From assembly GCA_026397725.1 (NCBI GenBank), contig JAPLUI010000179.1, positions 28,559 through 92,558 on the forward strand: 64,000 nucleotides of DNA. Reading direction: 5' to 3'. The stretch comes from Verrucomicrobiota bacterium (GTDB lineage Bacteria; Verrucomicrobiota; Verrucomicrobiia; Verrucomicrobiales; Akkermansiaceae). Below are positions 9,944 through 18,669 of this stretch, in pieces. Under the pieces are notes generated by a model that was not told the DNA's origin, made no database searches, and saw nothing but the letters and a program-made list of their open reading frames with translations. Each line of letters opens with the position of its first letter. Positions within the stretch are counted from its first letter, which is position 1. A program made the position numbers and the translations under genes.

Positions 9944-11224
9944 TTACCCGACCACACAAGGCACCAGAATCCCATCCCGCATCCCGTGGATTTTCTTCTT
10001 ATCCATCGGCACGATGGTCGCCAAGCAGCCGCCAAAGGTGGTTTCTCCGGTTAGATCCGTGAAGAAATACGGGCAGAGCCGCGCCCGGCCCTGCATCATT
10101 TCCACCGTTCCATCCTCTCGAAAGACCGGGTGTTCGAGGTGCCGTCCTTCATGGAATTGCTGGATCATCCACGGCTGCTCGGGGGCTTGAGCCAGAGCGT
10201 GCATCAAGCGCTCGGACCACTCTGCCGCCGACAAATCGTGACCTACGAAAACGCCGCGCGAACCCCATGCCGTGGCGTGGAAACCGCTGATTTTCAGGAC
10301 GAGTTGGCGGTCTTTCTGGCTGAAACCGGCCACCTCCTCCCAGGCCTGGGCGTCCAACCGCGGCAAGGTAGCATGAGGCGGCAATGGAGTCGGGTCCAAC
10401 ACCCAGCCAAACGGCACCAACTCGCGCAAGCGCTGCAAATGGCCGCTCCGCAACACTCGTTCCCACACCCGTTTGAGCGAGGGCGACCACAACAAGGCCA
10501 GCCACAGCTTGTCCTCCAAATGCGGCTTGAACGGCGGGGTGATGCCAATCCTCCCATCCGCCGCCGCCGCCGCGAGTTGCTCGGCCGCAGCCACGGATTT
10601 CCAATCAAACAACTCGAAAAACCGGTATAGATCGCGCCCGTCCGGCTGGTAGGATTCGGCCGACCTCACTTCCCATGCCGGGCCGAGCTGGCGGGTGAGC
10701 CATTCCATTTCCGGGCGATAATCGGCCGATTCTTCGGAAACCAAGACCGCTCCGCCACTCGGCAGCAGCGAGCGGAAACCCTCGAGCATCCCCGTCGGGC
10801 CACCCAAGACCTCAAATCCCGCCTCCGCATAAACCCGCGCCAGCCACGCCACCATGCCGATCCCGCCCGGCACCCCGTCCAGCTCGGTCATCGCCAACCC
10901 CTGCTCCGTCAGGATCAAATCCGGCCGAATCACCCGTGGGAATTGTCCGGCGGTTCCCGGTGCCCGCTGCAAACGGACCATCCAGTCGGGTTTCCCCGCA
11001 TCCAGCAAGTCCGCCAGCCAACGGGGCAATTTCCCAGCGGCGCTCCTTCGGTAGATCGCGTCGCAGGCTTGTTGAAACTTCGCCAGCGGATGCCCCAGGG
11101 CCATCATGCGCCGTGCCTCGGCACGACTCAAGCGCAGCGGTTCCGGTGACCAGCGCCAGCTACCACTCCCTAACAACCCGCCCTCGGGCAGCGCGCTCCG
11201 CAGCTTGGCAAGACTCAATTCCAT
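9944..11224 (-). CDS. Uncharacterised protein, possibly permuted ATP-grasp fold
   Basis: A 426-residue soluble protein without signal peptide or membrane segments. Three features recall circularly permuted ATP-grasp or glutathionylspermidine-synthase-like enzymes: the block PDLILTEQGLAMTELDGVPGG, the lysine-containing FKPHLEDKLWLALLW, and the late segment LVLKISGFHATAWGSRGV followed by WMIQQFHEGRHLEHP. In that family two lysines and an acidic cluster bind ATP and Mg2+, and peptide-like or amide bonds are formed. The similarity is judged by eye only and no known family is certain. It is convergent with rpmB and divergent from folD (110 bp between starts), so it is probably expressed alone. Confidence 0.6.
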   Translation of the reverse strand: MELSLAKLRSALPEGGLLGSGSWRWSPEPLRLSRAEARRMMALGHPLAKFQQACDAIYRRSAAGKLPRWLADLLDAGKPDWMVRLQRAPGTAGQFPRVIRPDLILTEQGLAMTELDGVPGGIGMVAWLARVYAEAGFEVLGGPTGMLEGFRSLLPSGGAVLVSEESADYRPEMEWLTRQLGPAWEVRSAESYQPDGRDLYRFFELFDWKSVAAAEQLAAAAADGRIGITPPFKPHLEDKLWLALLWSPSLKRVWERVLRSGHLQRLRELVPFGWVLDPTPLPPHATLPRLDAQAWEEVAGFSQKDRQLVLKISGFHATAWGSRGVFVGHDLSAAEWSERLMHALAQAPEQPWMIQQFHEGRHLEHPVFREDGTVEMMQGRARLCPYFFTDLTGETTFGGCLATIVPMDKKKIHGMRDGILVPCVVG

Positions 11225-11333
11225 CCTGCGCCACCCTCCACGCCCCCGGATTTTCAGTCAACGACATAATGACTGACAACACAATTGGTGCTGTGCTGGC
11301 ATGCGGATTGCGCTATGCCACTTGGCAGCCGCC

Positions 11334-12236
11334 ATGAATTCGCCCCGCCTCCTTGATGGAAAGACCGTTGCCGCCGCCGTGCTCGACGAATGTCGTGCCG
11401 AGGTCGCCGCGCTGAATGCCCACGGCATCACCCCCGGCCTGGCGGTGGTGCTCGTCGGGGAGGATCCTGCCTCACAAGTGTATGTCGGATCGAAAGTCCG
11501 CACCTGCGCCGAGTTGGGGTTTTTCTCGCGGAAGATCGAACTTCCGGCGAGCACCAGCCAGCAGGACTTGCTCGCGGTGGTGCGCGGTCTCAACGCCGAT
11601 CCGGCCATTCACGGCATCCTCGTCCAATCGCCGCCGCCCGGGCACATTGACGAAGACGCCATCATCCGCGCCATCGATCCCCGCAAGGACGTCGATGGTT
11701 TCCATCCGGACAATGTTGCCAGGCTCGTGCTGGAGGAACCCGGCGGCTTCGTCCCCTGCACGCCCGCCGCTTGCATGAGGTTGTTAGAATCGGCCGCCAT
11801 CGCCACCGCCGGCGCGGAGGCCGTGGTGCTTGGCCGCAGCCGGATCGTCGGCAAGCCGATGGCCCTGCTGCTGGTCTCGAAATCCGCCAACGCCACCGTC
11901 ACCATCGCGCATTCCCGCTCCAGGGATTTGCCCGCGCTGTGCCGCCGCGCCGATATCCTCATCGCCGCCGTCGGCCGCCCGGAAATGGTCAAGGCCGAGT
12001 GGGTGAAAGCCGGCGCGGTCGTCATCGACGTCGGCATCAACCGCGTGGCCGACGCCACGCGAAAGTCCGGTTACCGCCTGACCGGCGATGTGGCCTTTGA
12101 GCAAGTCGCGCCGCGCTGTGCCGCCATCACCCCGGTCCCCGGCGGGGTTGGTCCGATGACCATCGCCATGCTGATGAAAAACACCCTGCAAGCCGCCCGC
12201 CAGTTGTCCCGGTCCGGCGGCCATGCGGCGGGTTGA
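11334..12236 (+). CDS. folD: Bifunctional methylenetetrahydrofolate dehydrogenase/cyclohydrolase
   Basis: Interconverts 5,10-methylene-, methenyl- and 10-formyl-tetrahydrofolate using NADP, supplying one-carbon units in the cytoplasm. It is 300 residues, the usual size. Visible motifs: [13 protein letters not shown] with the catalytic Lys, [20 protein letters not shown], the Rossmann GRSRIVGKP and the signature [14 protein letters not shown]. The ATG at 11334 is chosen over the frame start at 11301 because the family begins just before 'LLDGKTVA'. It converges on leuA; the 83-bp gap between stops holds no clear T-tracted terminator. Confidence 0.96.
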   Translation: MNSPRLLDGKTVAAAVLDECRAEVAALNAHGITPGLAVVLVGEDPASQVYVGSKVRTCAELGFFSRKIELPASTSQQDLLAVVRGLNADPAIHGILVQSPPPGHIDEDAIIRAIDPRKDVDGFHPDNVARLVLEEPGGFVPCTPAACMRLLESAAIATAGAEAVVLGRSRIVGKPMALLLVSKSANATVTIAHSRSRDLPALCRRADILIAAVGRPEMVKAEWVKAGAVVIDVGINRVADATRKSGYRLTGDVAFEQVAPRCAAITPVPGGVGPMTIAMLMKNTLQAARQLSRSGGHAAG

Positions 12237-12319
12237 CGCGGCAGGCCGCAGATTGAGCCAACGATTCGGTTAGACATGCCGCGGAATCGGATAGGCCTGC
12301 GGGTTGCCGCCACCGGCTC

Positions 12320-13999
12320 TCAGCGCAACAGATTCCAGGCGCTCACCAAGGCCTTGAGACCGGCCATTTCGATGGAGGGATCCACGCCGGCACCCCACAA
12401 CAAGCGGCCATCCTGATGCTGGAGCTGGACGTAAGCGGCGGCGCTGGCGTCCGACCCGCCGCGCACGGCGTGGGAACGATAGTCGGTGACCTTGAAGTCC
12501 TTGATGCCCAGGGCTTCGAGGGCTTGCACGAAGGCGTTGATGGGGCCATTGCCGAGGCCTTGAATGCTGAGTTGTTCGCCGTGCAGCAGGATGATGGCCT
12601 TGCACTGGACCCGACCGCGTTCGGTGGTGTGATGGATCAGTTCGTAATCCGTGACATCCAGCGGGCTGGTTAGGTTGACGAACTCGCGGAAGAAGGCCTC
12701 GCGGATTTCATCGGCGGAAAGCTCGCGGCCCAGTTGATCGGCGAGGTCGTAGATGCGTTTGCCCACCTGCGGGTGCATGGTTTTCGGCAAGTCGAAGCCG
12801 TGCTCGCGGTCAAGGACATAAGCGACGCCGCCTTTGCCGGACTGGGAGTTGATGCGGATGATTGCCTCGTAGGAGCGCCCGATGTCCTGGGGATCGATGG
12901 TGAGATAGGGCACGCCCCAGGGGACGGGGCCGGACTTGAGTTCGGCGGCGCGGAGGTCGAGGCCCTTTTTGATGGCGTCCTGATGCGAGCCGGAAAAGGC
13001 GGTGAAGACGAGTTCGCCGGCGTAGGGCTGGCGCTCGGGAACGTTGAGGCGCGTGACCCGCTCGTAAACCGTGCGGATCGATTGCAGGTCGGAAAAATCC
13101 AGCCCGGTGGGAATGCCGTGGCTGTTGAGGTTGAGCGCCACGGTGACGATGTCGAGATTGCCGGTGCGCTCGCCGTTGCCGAAGAGCGTGCCTTCCACGC
13201 GCTCGGCGCCGGCCAGCAGTCCGAGTTCAGTGGCGGCCACCCCGGTGCCGCGGTCGTTGTGGGTGTGCAAGGAGACGATGACGGAATCGCGCCTGGCCAG
13301 GTTCCGGCACATCCACTCGATCATGTCGGCGTGGATGTTCGGAGTGGTCCACTGGACGGTGTCGGGCAGGTTGATGATGAGCTTTTGCGTCGGCGTGGGC
13401 TGCCAGACGTCGATCACGCCATTGCAGCACTCAAGGGCGAAATCCAGCTCGGTATCGGAAAACGATTCGGGCGAATACTGCAGGACCACCGTGGTTTCCG
13501 GGACGGTGGGGACGAGGGCTTTGACCAAGTCCGCGCCCTCAATGGCGATGCGTTTGATGTCCTCGCGCGAGGCATTGCCAAACGTCACCCGCCGCTGCAG
13601 GGGCGAGGTGGAGTTATAGATATGCACAATGGCCCGCCTGGCCCCGGCGATGGCCTCGAAACTGCGGCGGATGAGATGCTCGCGGGTTTGCACCAGCACT
13701 TGCACGGTGACGTCATCCGGGATGCGCTGCTCCTCGATCAGGCGGCGCAGGAAATTGAACTCGGTCTCCGCCGCAGACGGAAAGCCAACCTCAATCTGCT
13801 TGAAGCCAACGCGCACCAGCAGATCGAAGAATTCGAGCTTCTCCTCCACCGACATCGGCTGCGGCAGCGCCTGGTTGCCATCCCGCAAATCCACGGAGCA
13901 CCACTCGGGTGCCTGTGTCAGCATGTGGTCAGGCCAAGTGCGGTCCGGCAGGGAAACCGCCGGGAACGGTCGGTATTTGGCAAGGGCGGAGGGGTGCAT
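12320..13999 (-). CDS. leuA: 2-isopropylmalate synthase (long LeuA2 type)
   Basis: Condenses 2-ketoisovalerate with acetyl-CoA, the first committed step of leucine synthesis, in the cytoplasm. It is 559 residues, matching the long class with a C-terminal leucine-sensing regulatory domain (about 435-559). The HMGL-like TIM barrel shows SVDLRDGNQAL, the metal-binding HTHNDRGTG and GNGERTGNLD, and the hallmark NLPDTVQWTTPN. The ATG at 13999 begins MHPSALAKYRPF, the usual start of this class; the GTG 18 bp upstream (14017) is possible. No leucine-rich leader or T-box is seen upstream. It lies 97 bp downstream of lpxA on the same strand, which may be accidental. Confidence 0.95.
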   Translation of the reverse strand: MHPSALAKYRPFPAVSLPDRTWPDHMLTQAPEWCSVDLRDGNQALPQPMSVEEKLEFFDLLVRVGFKQIEVGFPSAAETEFNFLRRLIEEQRIPDDVTVQVLVQTREHLIRRSFEAIAGARRAIVHIYNSTSPLQRRVTFGNASREDIKRIAIEGADLVKALVPTVPETTVVLQYSPESFSDTELDFALECCNGVIDVWQPTPTQKLIINLPDTVQWTTPNIHADMIEWMCRNLARRDSVIVSLHTHNDRGTGVAATELGLLAGAERVEGTLFGNGERTGNLDIVTVALNLNSHGIPTGLDFSDLQSIRTVYERVTRLNVPERQPYAGELVFTAFSGSHQDAIKKGLDLRAAELKSGPVPWGVPYLTIDPQDIGRSYEAIIRINSQSGKGGVAYVLDREHGFDLPKTMHPQVGKRIYDLADQLGRELSADEIREAFFREFVNLTSPLDVTDYELIHHTTERGRVQCKAIILLHGEQLSIQGLGNGPINAFVQALEALGIKDFKVTDYRSHAVRGGSDASAAAYVQLQHQDGRLLWGAGVDPSIEMAGLKALVSAWNLLR

Positions 14000-14096
14000 G
14001 AGGGGGCGGCGCGGCACGCCGATTGGCAGTTATGGGTTATCGGGGAGGATGCTCGGTCGGATCGTCGGAAATTTTCTTGGCTGGTGGCAGGCGTCG

Positions 14097-14870
14097 CTAT
14101 CTTGTCACTCCGCGTTGGGAGTTTTCGATGAAATGGATGAGGTGTGCCACTTGGAGGATGGCGGCGGCGTGAGTGGCCTTGAGTGAGCTGATGGCGGTGG
14201 CGAGGTTGGCGTCTTTTTTCAGGAAGAGTTTCTTGTAGGCGGATTTGAGGGCCCGGATGTCGTCGTCCGGGAAGCCGCGGCGTTGCAGTCCCACGAGGTT
14301 GAGGCCGCGAATCGCGGCGGGATGGCCATCGGCGATCATGAAGGGCGGCACGTCCTGCGGGACTTTGGCACAACCCCCGATGATGGAGTGCCGCCCGATC
14401 CGGCAGAATTGATGCACCGCACACAGGCCCCCCAGGATGGCATAATCCTCCACACTGACATGTCCGCCAAGCGTGGCGTTGTTGGAGAGGATGATGTGAT
14501 CCCCGAGCTGGCAATCGTGGGCGACGTGGGCATAGGCGAGAAAATAATTGTGAGACCCGATGCGGGTGGGGATTTCCGCCGTGGTGCCGCGATGGATGGT
14601 GCAATTCTCGCGGAACACGTTGTGGTCCCCCACTTCCAGAAAGGTGGGCTCGCCAAGGTATTTGAGATCCTGGGTCTTGCCGCCGATGATCGCGAACGGA
14701 AAAAACTCGTTGTCGTGGCCGATTTTCGCACTGCCCTCGATGAGCACATGCGAATGCAGCACGCAATCATCGCCCAATTCAACGTTCGGGCCGATGAGGC
14801 AATACGGGCCGACCCGGACGTTGCGCCCGAGCTTGGCTTGCGGTGAGACGATGGCGGTCGGATGAAGCAC
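14097..14870 (-). CDS. lpxA: UDP-N-acetylglucosamine acyltransferase
   Basis: First step of lipid A synthesis: transfers a 3-hydroxyacyl chain from ACP to UDP-GlcNAc in the cytoplasm, so the organism makes lipopolysaccharide. Left-handed parallel beta-helix hexapeptide repeats run from about residue 3 to 185, with the catalytic-region histidines in HVAHDCQLGDH and the signature EFFPFAIIGGKTQDLKY. The GTG at 14870 gives 257 residues starting VLHPTAIVSP, exactly family length and start. The frame extends to 15059 but those extra 63 residues have no family counterpart and overlap the divergent gene at 15047. It is unusual to find lpxA outside an lpxD-fabZ-lpxB cluster. Confidence 0.95.
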   Translation of the reverse strand: MLHPTAIVSPQAKLGRNVRVGPYCLIGPNVELGDDCVLHSHVLIEGSAKIGHDNEFFPFAIIGGKTQDLKYLGEPTFLEVGDHNVFRENCTIHRGTTAEIPTRIGSHNYFLAYAHVAHDCQLGDHIILSNNATLGGHVSVEDYAILGGLCAVHQFCRIGRHSIIGGCAKVPQDVPPFMIADGHPAAIRGLNLVGLQRRGFPDDDIRALKSAYKKLFLKKDANLATAISSLKATHAAAILQVAHLIHFIENSQRGVTR

Positions 14871-15046
14871 GCGCCAATCAGGCCGGAAACGAGTCGCAAT
14901 GACGAGGAAATTTTCACGCCGTGCCCATGGGCCACCCGGCGGATGGAGGGGTTCAGGGCGGCTGATGCCTGGGTTCCAATCAAGATTGATGCGCCACCCT
15001 GATAAATCGGATTGCGGGACGGGGTGGGATGGGCCAACACTCCGGC

Positions 15047-16012
15047 ATGGAGACGCCACCCCGCTATCCGCTCATTTTCAATCCGAAGGCACGCAGCCAA
15101 CGGGGTCGGCGGGCGCTGCGGTTCTTGGCGGAAAAGGCCGCGCACTTCGAGCTGTTCGCCACCAACCACGAGGATGAGGCCCGCGAGCTGGCGGCACGCT
15201 TCGCGGCGGCAGGGGCCCCGGTGGTGATCGCCGCCGGCGGCGATGGCTCGCTCAATGCGGTGGTCAGGGGGCTGGCCGGCTCAAACACCGCACTGGCAAT
15301 CCTGCCCACCGGAACGATGAACGTCTTCGCCCGCGAGCTGGGAATCCCCTTCGACAACCTTGCCAGGGCCTTCGAGGTGATCGAACGCGGGTTTGTTAGG
15401 GAAATCGATCTCTTTGAAGCGAACAAGGTGCCCTTTGTGCAGATGGCAGGGGTCGGATTCGATGCGAAGGTGATTGAACGCACCACCTGGGAATCGAAAA
15501 AAGCCCTCGGTCCCTTGGCCTACCTGCTGGCGGCGGTGAAGGTGCTCGGCGAGCATCCGCCGCAGATGGAGGTGCTCTGCGCGGACGGCCGCCGCGAGAC
15601 GGGAGTCGTGGTGCTGGCGGGCAATGGGACGCTGTACGGCGGACCCTTCAAGTTTTTCCGCAAGGCGGACAACCAGGATTCGATGCTCGATGTGTTGGTG
15701 TACAAGGCAGCGGGCTACCGGCTGGTGCTGGACCTGCTGCGTGGCCTGGCGGCGGGAGGGATTGATCTGGTGTCATCGGCGAGCTATCTGCAAACGGCGG
15801 ATTTTGTGGTGCGGGCGGATTGCGAGGTGCCGGTGGAGGTGGATGGCGAACTGCTCGGACGTTTTCGCGAAGTTCACTTTGCGGAGGCCGCCAGCCGCCT
15901 GCGGGTCATCGCGCCGGAAGTGCCGCTCAGCAGCGGCTGCGGGGTGACGTTCAAGAACCTCTTCAACTGGACGCGCCGCGCCCCCGCTCCGCTCGCTTCC
16001 CGCACGCCATGA
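15047..16012 (+). CDS. Diacylglycerol/lipid kinase family protein (YegS/DagK type)
   Basis: A 321-residue ATP-dependent lipid kinase. The N-terminal domain carries LIFNPKARSQRGRRAL, the nucleotide/substrate motif AAGGDGSLNAVVRG and LPTGTMNVFARELGIP; the C-terminal beta-sandwich includes MAGVGFDAKVIE and EVDGE. Such enzymes phosphorylate diacylglycerol or sphingoid-type lipids and recycle lipid intermediates at the inner membrane. I use ATG 15047; ATG 15029 in the same frame, preceded by a GGGGTGGG run, is an alternative. Its stop overlaps the start of the next gene (ATGA), so the two are translationally coupled. The pgsA gene nearby gives a phospholipid context. Confidence 0.9.
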   Translation: METPPRYPLIFNPKARSQRGRRALRFLAEKAAHFELFATNHEDEARELAARFAAAGAPVVIAAGGDGSLNAVVRGLAGSNTALAILPTGTMNVFARELGIPFDNLARAFEVIERGFVREIDLFEANKVPFVQMAGVGFDAKVIERTTWESKKALGPLAYLLAAVKVLGEHPPQMEVLCADGRRETGVVVLAGNGTLYGGPFKFFRKADNQDSMLDVLVYKAAGYRLVLDLLRGLAAGGIDLVSSASYLQTADFVVRADCEVPVEVDGELLGRFREVHFAEAASRLRVIAPEVPLSSGCGVTFKNLFNWTRRAPAPLASRTP

Positions 16013-16680
16013 ATGCGCAGGACCGCCGCAGGCTCCGCCGCAGGTTCCAACGGCTGAGGCGCATGCTCATGGTGCTCACCCTCGTGAGCATCGGCGTCAT
16101 CGCCTATGCCAACATCACGGCGGTCTGGGCGTCCCGCGGACGCTTGTTCGATGAGGTGGCCGCCCTGCCCAAGACCCGCGTGGGGCTGGTGTTCGGCACC
16201 ACCGACCGAGTGAATGGCTTGGAGAACCTTTACTTCCGTTACCGCATCGACGCCGCGGAGCAGGTCTGGAAGGCCGGCAAGATCGACCTCATCATTGTCT
16301 CCGGCGATCACAGCAGCAAGTACTACAACGAACCCGATAAAATGCAGCAGGCGCTCATCGAGCGCGGCATCCCGGAGGAGCGCATTGTGTGTGACGAGGC
16401 CGGCTTGCGCACCCTCGACTCAGTGGTGCGGGCCAAGGAAATCTACAGCCTGAACTCGATTGTTTTCATCAGCCAGCGGTTTCAAAACGAACGCGCGATC
16501 TATCTGGCCAAGGCCAACGGCATCAACGCCTTCGGCTTCAACGCCCGCGACGTGGAAACCCACGCCGGCCTCAAGACCAAGGTCCGCGAGATCGGCGCGC
16601 GGGTCCTGATGTGGCTCGACGTCCACGTCCTCGGCACCCGCCCGCTGCACCTCGGGGAAAAGATCAGACTGCCAGGTTAG
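16009..16680 (+). CDS. SanA/YdcF-like DUF218 membrane protein
   Basis: 223 residues with one N-terminal membrane segment (about 19-37, MLMVLTLVSIGVIAYANITA) preceded by a very basic stretch, then a DUF218 domain: LVFGTTDRVNG, IIVSGDHSSKYYNEP, CDEAGLRTLDSVVRAKEI, VFISQRFQNERAIYLAK. SanA proteins affect envelope permeability and vancomycin sensitivity; related YdcF proteins bind nucleotide cofactors; the biochemical activity is not established. Its ATG overlaps the TGA of the lipid kinase gene. Its 3' end lies inside a 60-bp repeat that is duplicated at 17825-17884, and its TAG overlaps a TTA (stop of the former convergent pgsA end) on the other strand. Confidence 0.85.
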   Translation: MNAQDRRRLRRRFQRLRRMLMVLTLVSIGVIAYANITAVWASRGRLFDEVAALPKTRVGLVFGTTDRVNGLENLYFRYRIDAAEQVWKAGKIDLIIVSGDHSSKYYNEPDKMQQALIERGIPEERIVCDEAGLRTLDSVVRAKEIYSLNSIVFISQRFQNERAIYLAKANGINAFGFNARDVETHAGLKTKVREIGARVLMWLDVHVLGTRPLHLGEKIRLPG

Positions 16681-16703
16681 ACCTCCGCCTGGCCGCCTTC
16701 GTG
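16644..16703. repeat. 60-bp duplicated sanA/pgsA junction, distal copy
   Basis: Sixty bases identical but for one position (16683 C versus 17864 T) to 17825-17884. The repeat contains the last 12 codons of the SanA-like gene on the plus strand and the last codons of pgsA (EGGQAEV-stop) on the minus strand. The two copies lie 1181 bp apart and enclose a toxin-antitoxin relic and a gene fragment. Confidence 0.9.
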
Positions 16704-17072
16704 GCGGGAAATGTCGGCAACGCCCACACGTTCAACACCCTCGCTCGCCCGGGCCCGGCGGCACGCATCCACGCAGCTCGCTCCATCGGCCCGGCGGATT
16801 TTGCATTGGAGGAATTCCCCGACTCTGATTCCCCTCCGCCAAAGGCGCTGATTCCTCCGACCCAGCATTGTCACTTCCAGCCATCCCTCGCTGTGCGCCG
16901 CATCCAAGGCCGCCAAGGCCTCTGGATCGCCGATTTCTGACAATTCGCGCCAGACCTCACCAGGAACCACCACCTTGCCCCACCGTTCTTGCAGCCATGG
17001 CAGCCAACCCATTTTCGCCATCGCCGAAAGCGGCGAAGTGTCACTCACCACCCAACCCTGCTTTGAGATCAT
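16704..17072 (-). pseudogene. PIN-domain (DUF3368-like) toxin, frameshifted
   Basis: The start MISKQGWVVSDTSPLSAMAK is the N-terminus of a DUF3368/PIN ribonuclease toxin with the first catalytic Asp in VSDTSPL, continuing through VPGEVWRELSE to SEGWLEV. After that the annotated frame becomes nonsense, but another frame near 16710-16800 reads ERAAWMRAAG then RVLNVW, the expected C-terminal PIN region. The middle part carrying the acidic GExxAI-type motif is not recognisable. So the toxin is broken by frameshift and probably deletion. Its ATG at 17072 overlaps the 3' end of the antitoxin gene by 32 bp, the usual arrangement in such operons. Confidence 0.75.
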
Positions 17073-17298
17073 GTTCCCAGTCGTTCAGAGTGTAGTGGAC
17101 CGGGATTTCCCTCAAACCCAGTTCTTGTTGAAACTTCAAGCGCCCCAGCCCGGCCAGTTCCGCGCCCTGGGCATGGGTGATGGTCCGCGCCGCATACATC
17201 CCGCAGGCCAGTTCCAGCAGCAGACCCCGCCGACGCTGCGCGTCATCGCCCGGCAGCTTTTCCGCCACACCGTCCGGAATTTCCAATGTCATCTGCAT
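17041..17298 (-). CDS. UPF0175-family antitoxin
   Basis: 85 residues: MQMTLEIPDGVAEKL, a helical GLLLELACGMYAARTI, then the UPF0175 hallmark GRLKFQQELGLREIPVHYT with an acidic C-terminus (LNDWEHDLK). These small proteins are antitoxins paired with PIN-domain (DUF3368) toxins and probably autoregulate the operon. The gene looks intact while the partner downstream is frameshifted. The pair lies on a 1.1-kb insertion at the 3' end of pgsA. No distinct promoter was recognised in the 47 bp between this start and the next fragment. Confidence 0.8.
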   Translation of the reverse strand: MQMTLEIPDGVAEKLPGDDAQRRRGLLLELACGMYAARTITHAQGAELAGLGRLKFQQELGLREIPVHYTLNDWEHDLKAGLGGE

Positions 17299-17345
17299 GG
17301 GTGCAGTTTACCGCCATTGCCACAGCCGCGCAACTCCACATTATT

Positions 17346-17640
17346 CTATGGAATCGAAACGGCACCGGCCGCTACGCGGTAGAACCGCTTCCCGGCGGAG
17401 GTGGACAACGAGTCATACCAGATCTGTATTGCCTCAGTGAGGGTGACGTTGGCGACTCCCGCCCAGCCGCCCGGATTGGCGAGGTCCGGGTTAGCTTGGA
17501 TGCCATAGGTCTGGCCGACCACGCCCTCGATCTTCAGGCCGGGATAAAGGGCGATGGAGACATTGGCAGGATTCACCTGGAGATCGGCCATCTTTGGGCG
17601 ACTGAGGCGGGTGATGGACGTTCCACTCGCGACGAATTGC
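17346..17640 (-). pseudogene. C-terminal fragment of a secreted protein
   Basis: Minus-strand frame with LYPGLKIEGVVGQTYGIQ, WAGVANVTLTEAIQIWYDSL and a terminal GKRFYRVAAG. This pattern (IEG..G..Y.IQ...L...W..L...TL......W.D......RFYR) is a C-terminal beta domain common on large exported Verrucomicrobia proteins. No start, signal peptide or catalytic region is present; the frame upstream runs into unrelated sequence. It is part of the duplication-flanked insertion 16704-17824 and was probably carried in with the toxin-antitoxin pair. Confidence 0.55.
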
Positions 17641-17824
17641 TTGACGATCATCACCCTGGTTGTCGCGAGATTGTGACCGTCCGGAAGAAGTGGTTGCGGG
17701 CGGGGGAGCCGTTGCTTACTGCCCGGAGGGTCTGCCGCCCGGGGGGAGACGGCAGGCGGAGTTGCCGCGGGGGCAACATCGGGCTTTCGGAGGCAGGCCG
17801 CGTCGGGGTTGGGGGATTTTCTTG

Positions 17825-17884
17825 GCTGCACCTCGGGGAAAAGATCAGACTGCCAGGTTAGACTTCCGCCTGGCCGCCTTCGTG
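17825..17884. repeat. 60-bp duplicated junction, copy forming the live pgsA 3' end
   Basis: Second copy of the repeat at 16644-16703, 59 of 60 bases identical. On the minus strand it supplies the present end of pgsA; on the plus strand it contains a non-functional copy of the last codons of the SanA-like gene (HLGEKIRLPG-stop). Confidence 0.9.
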
Positions 17885-18445
17885 CAAAATCCGCAGGCCC
17901 TCGCGGACGTAGTCCACGCCCGACCAGACGGTGCTGGCCGCAGCGACGACGCACGGATAAATCGGCGAAAACGGCACCACCTTGAGCATCACCCAGCCGA
18001 TGGCAACCATCTGCGCCACCGTACACACCTTGCCGCTCCAGTGGGGCGCGATTTTCACCTGGTGGCCGGTGAAATGCAGCACGTTGATGCCGCCCAGGAT
18101 GATGCAATCCCGCACGATCACCAACGCCGTGAACCACAAGGGCAGATGCCAATTGTCCGGTCCCCAATCCACTGCGGTGAGGGTGATGATTGCGGTGAGC
18201 AGCAGGGATTTGTCGGCGATGGGATCGATGATCGTGCCGAATTGCGAGCGCTGGTTGAAGCGGCGGGCGATCCAGCCATCCAGCCCGTCGCTGGCAGCGG
18301 CCGTCACAAACACCGCCAGCGCGGACCAGCGCAGCCATTCGTGCGGAGCCTGGTCCGCCACACTTTGCCCATAGTAAATCGCCAGCACCGCAAACACCGG
18401 CACCAGCAGCAACCGGGATAAAGTGATCTTGCTCGCAAAAGTCAT
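17858..18445 (-). CDS. pgsA: CDP-diacylglycerol-glycerol-3-phosphate 3-phosphatidyltransferase
   Basis: Makes phosphatidylglycerol phosphate from CDP-diacylglycerol and glycerol 3-phosphate in the inner membrane. 195 residues with several hydrophobic helices. The CDP-alcohol phosphotransferase signature is complete: DGLDGWIARRF followed by FGTIIDPIADK. The start MTFASKITLSRLLLVPVF at 18445 is typical; the frame extends to 18562 without family support. The last codons lie inside a 60-bp repeat whose other copy is 1.2 kb downstream, so the 3' end was duplicated by an insertion while the gene stayed whole. Confidence 0.92.
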   Translation of the reverse strand: MTFASKITLSRLLLVPVFAVLAIYYGQSVADQAPHEWLRWSALAVFVTAAASDGLDGWIARRFNQRSQFGTIIDPIADKSLLLTAIITLTAVDWGPDNWHLPLWFTALVIVRDCIILGGINVLHFTGHQVKIAPHWSGKVCTVAQMVAIGWVMLKVVPFSPIYPCVVAAASTVWSGVDYVREGLRILHEGGQAEV

Positions 18446-18545
18446 GCCCAATCCAATCACAAGGCCCCGGCAATTGAAATCCGAAATTTTCCGGCTGCCC
18501 GTCGCACCCGGCCAGCCCGCCGAAAAAATTGCTAGCAGTCGGTGA

Positions 18546-18574
18546 TTGACATCCTCCGGCACTCCTTGGACATT
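18546..18574 (+). promoter_or_regulatory. Possible sigma-70-type promoter
   Basis: TTGACA at 18546-18551, a 17-base spacer, then GACATT. The -35 is consensus but the -10 is poor. It lies in the 224-bp divergent region between pgsA and the dynamin-like gene, about 95 bp upstream of the latter's ATG. Confidence 0.3.
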
Positions 18575-18669
18575 TCACGCGTCTGCGCCAACGGAAGGTT
18601 TCCGGGTACCGACGCAACTCGCCCCGCCGGGCACCCCACATCGCAGCCCAATATCAGCCATCCCCCATC

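Noticed and set aside
11225..11333. Riboswitch upstream of folD
   Set aside because: Only 109 bp between divergent starts and no recognisable tetrahydrofolate aptamer pattern.
12734..14131. 465-codon plus-strand open frame
   Set aside because: Shadow of leuA, which has all catalytic motifs on the minus strand.
17286..17861. 191-codon plus-strand open frame ending like the SanA-like protein
   Set aside because: Its C-terminal LHLGEKIRLPG comes only from the duplicated 60-bp repeat; the rest is antisense to a secreted-protein fragment.
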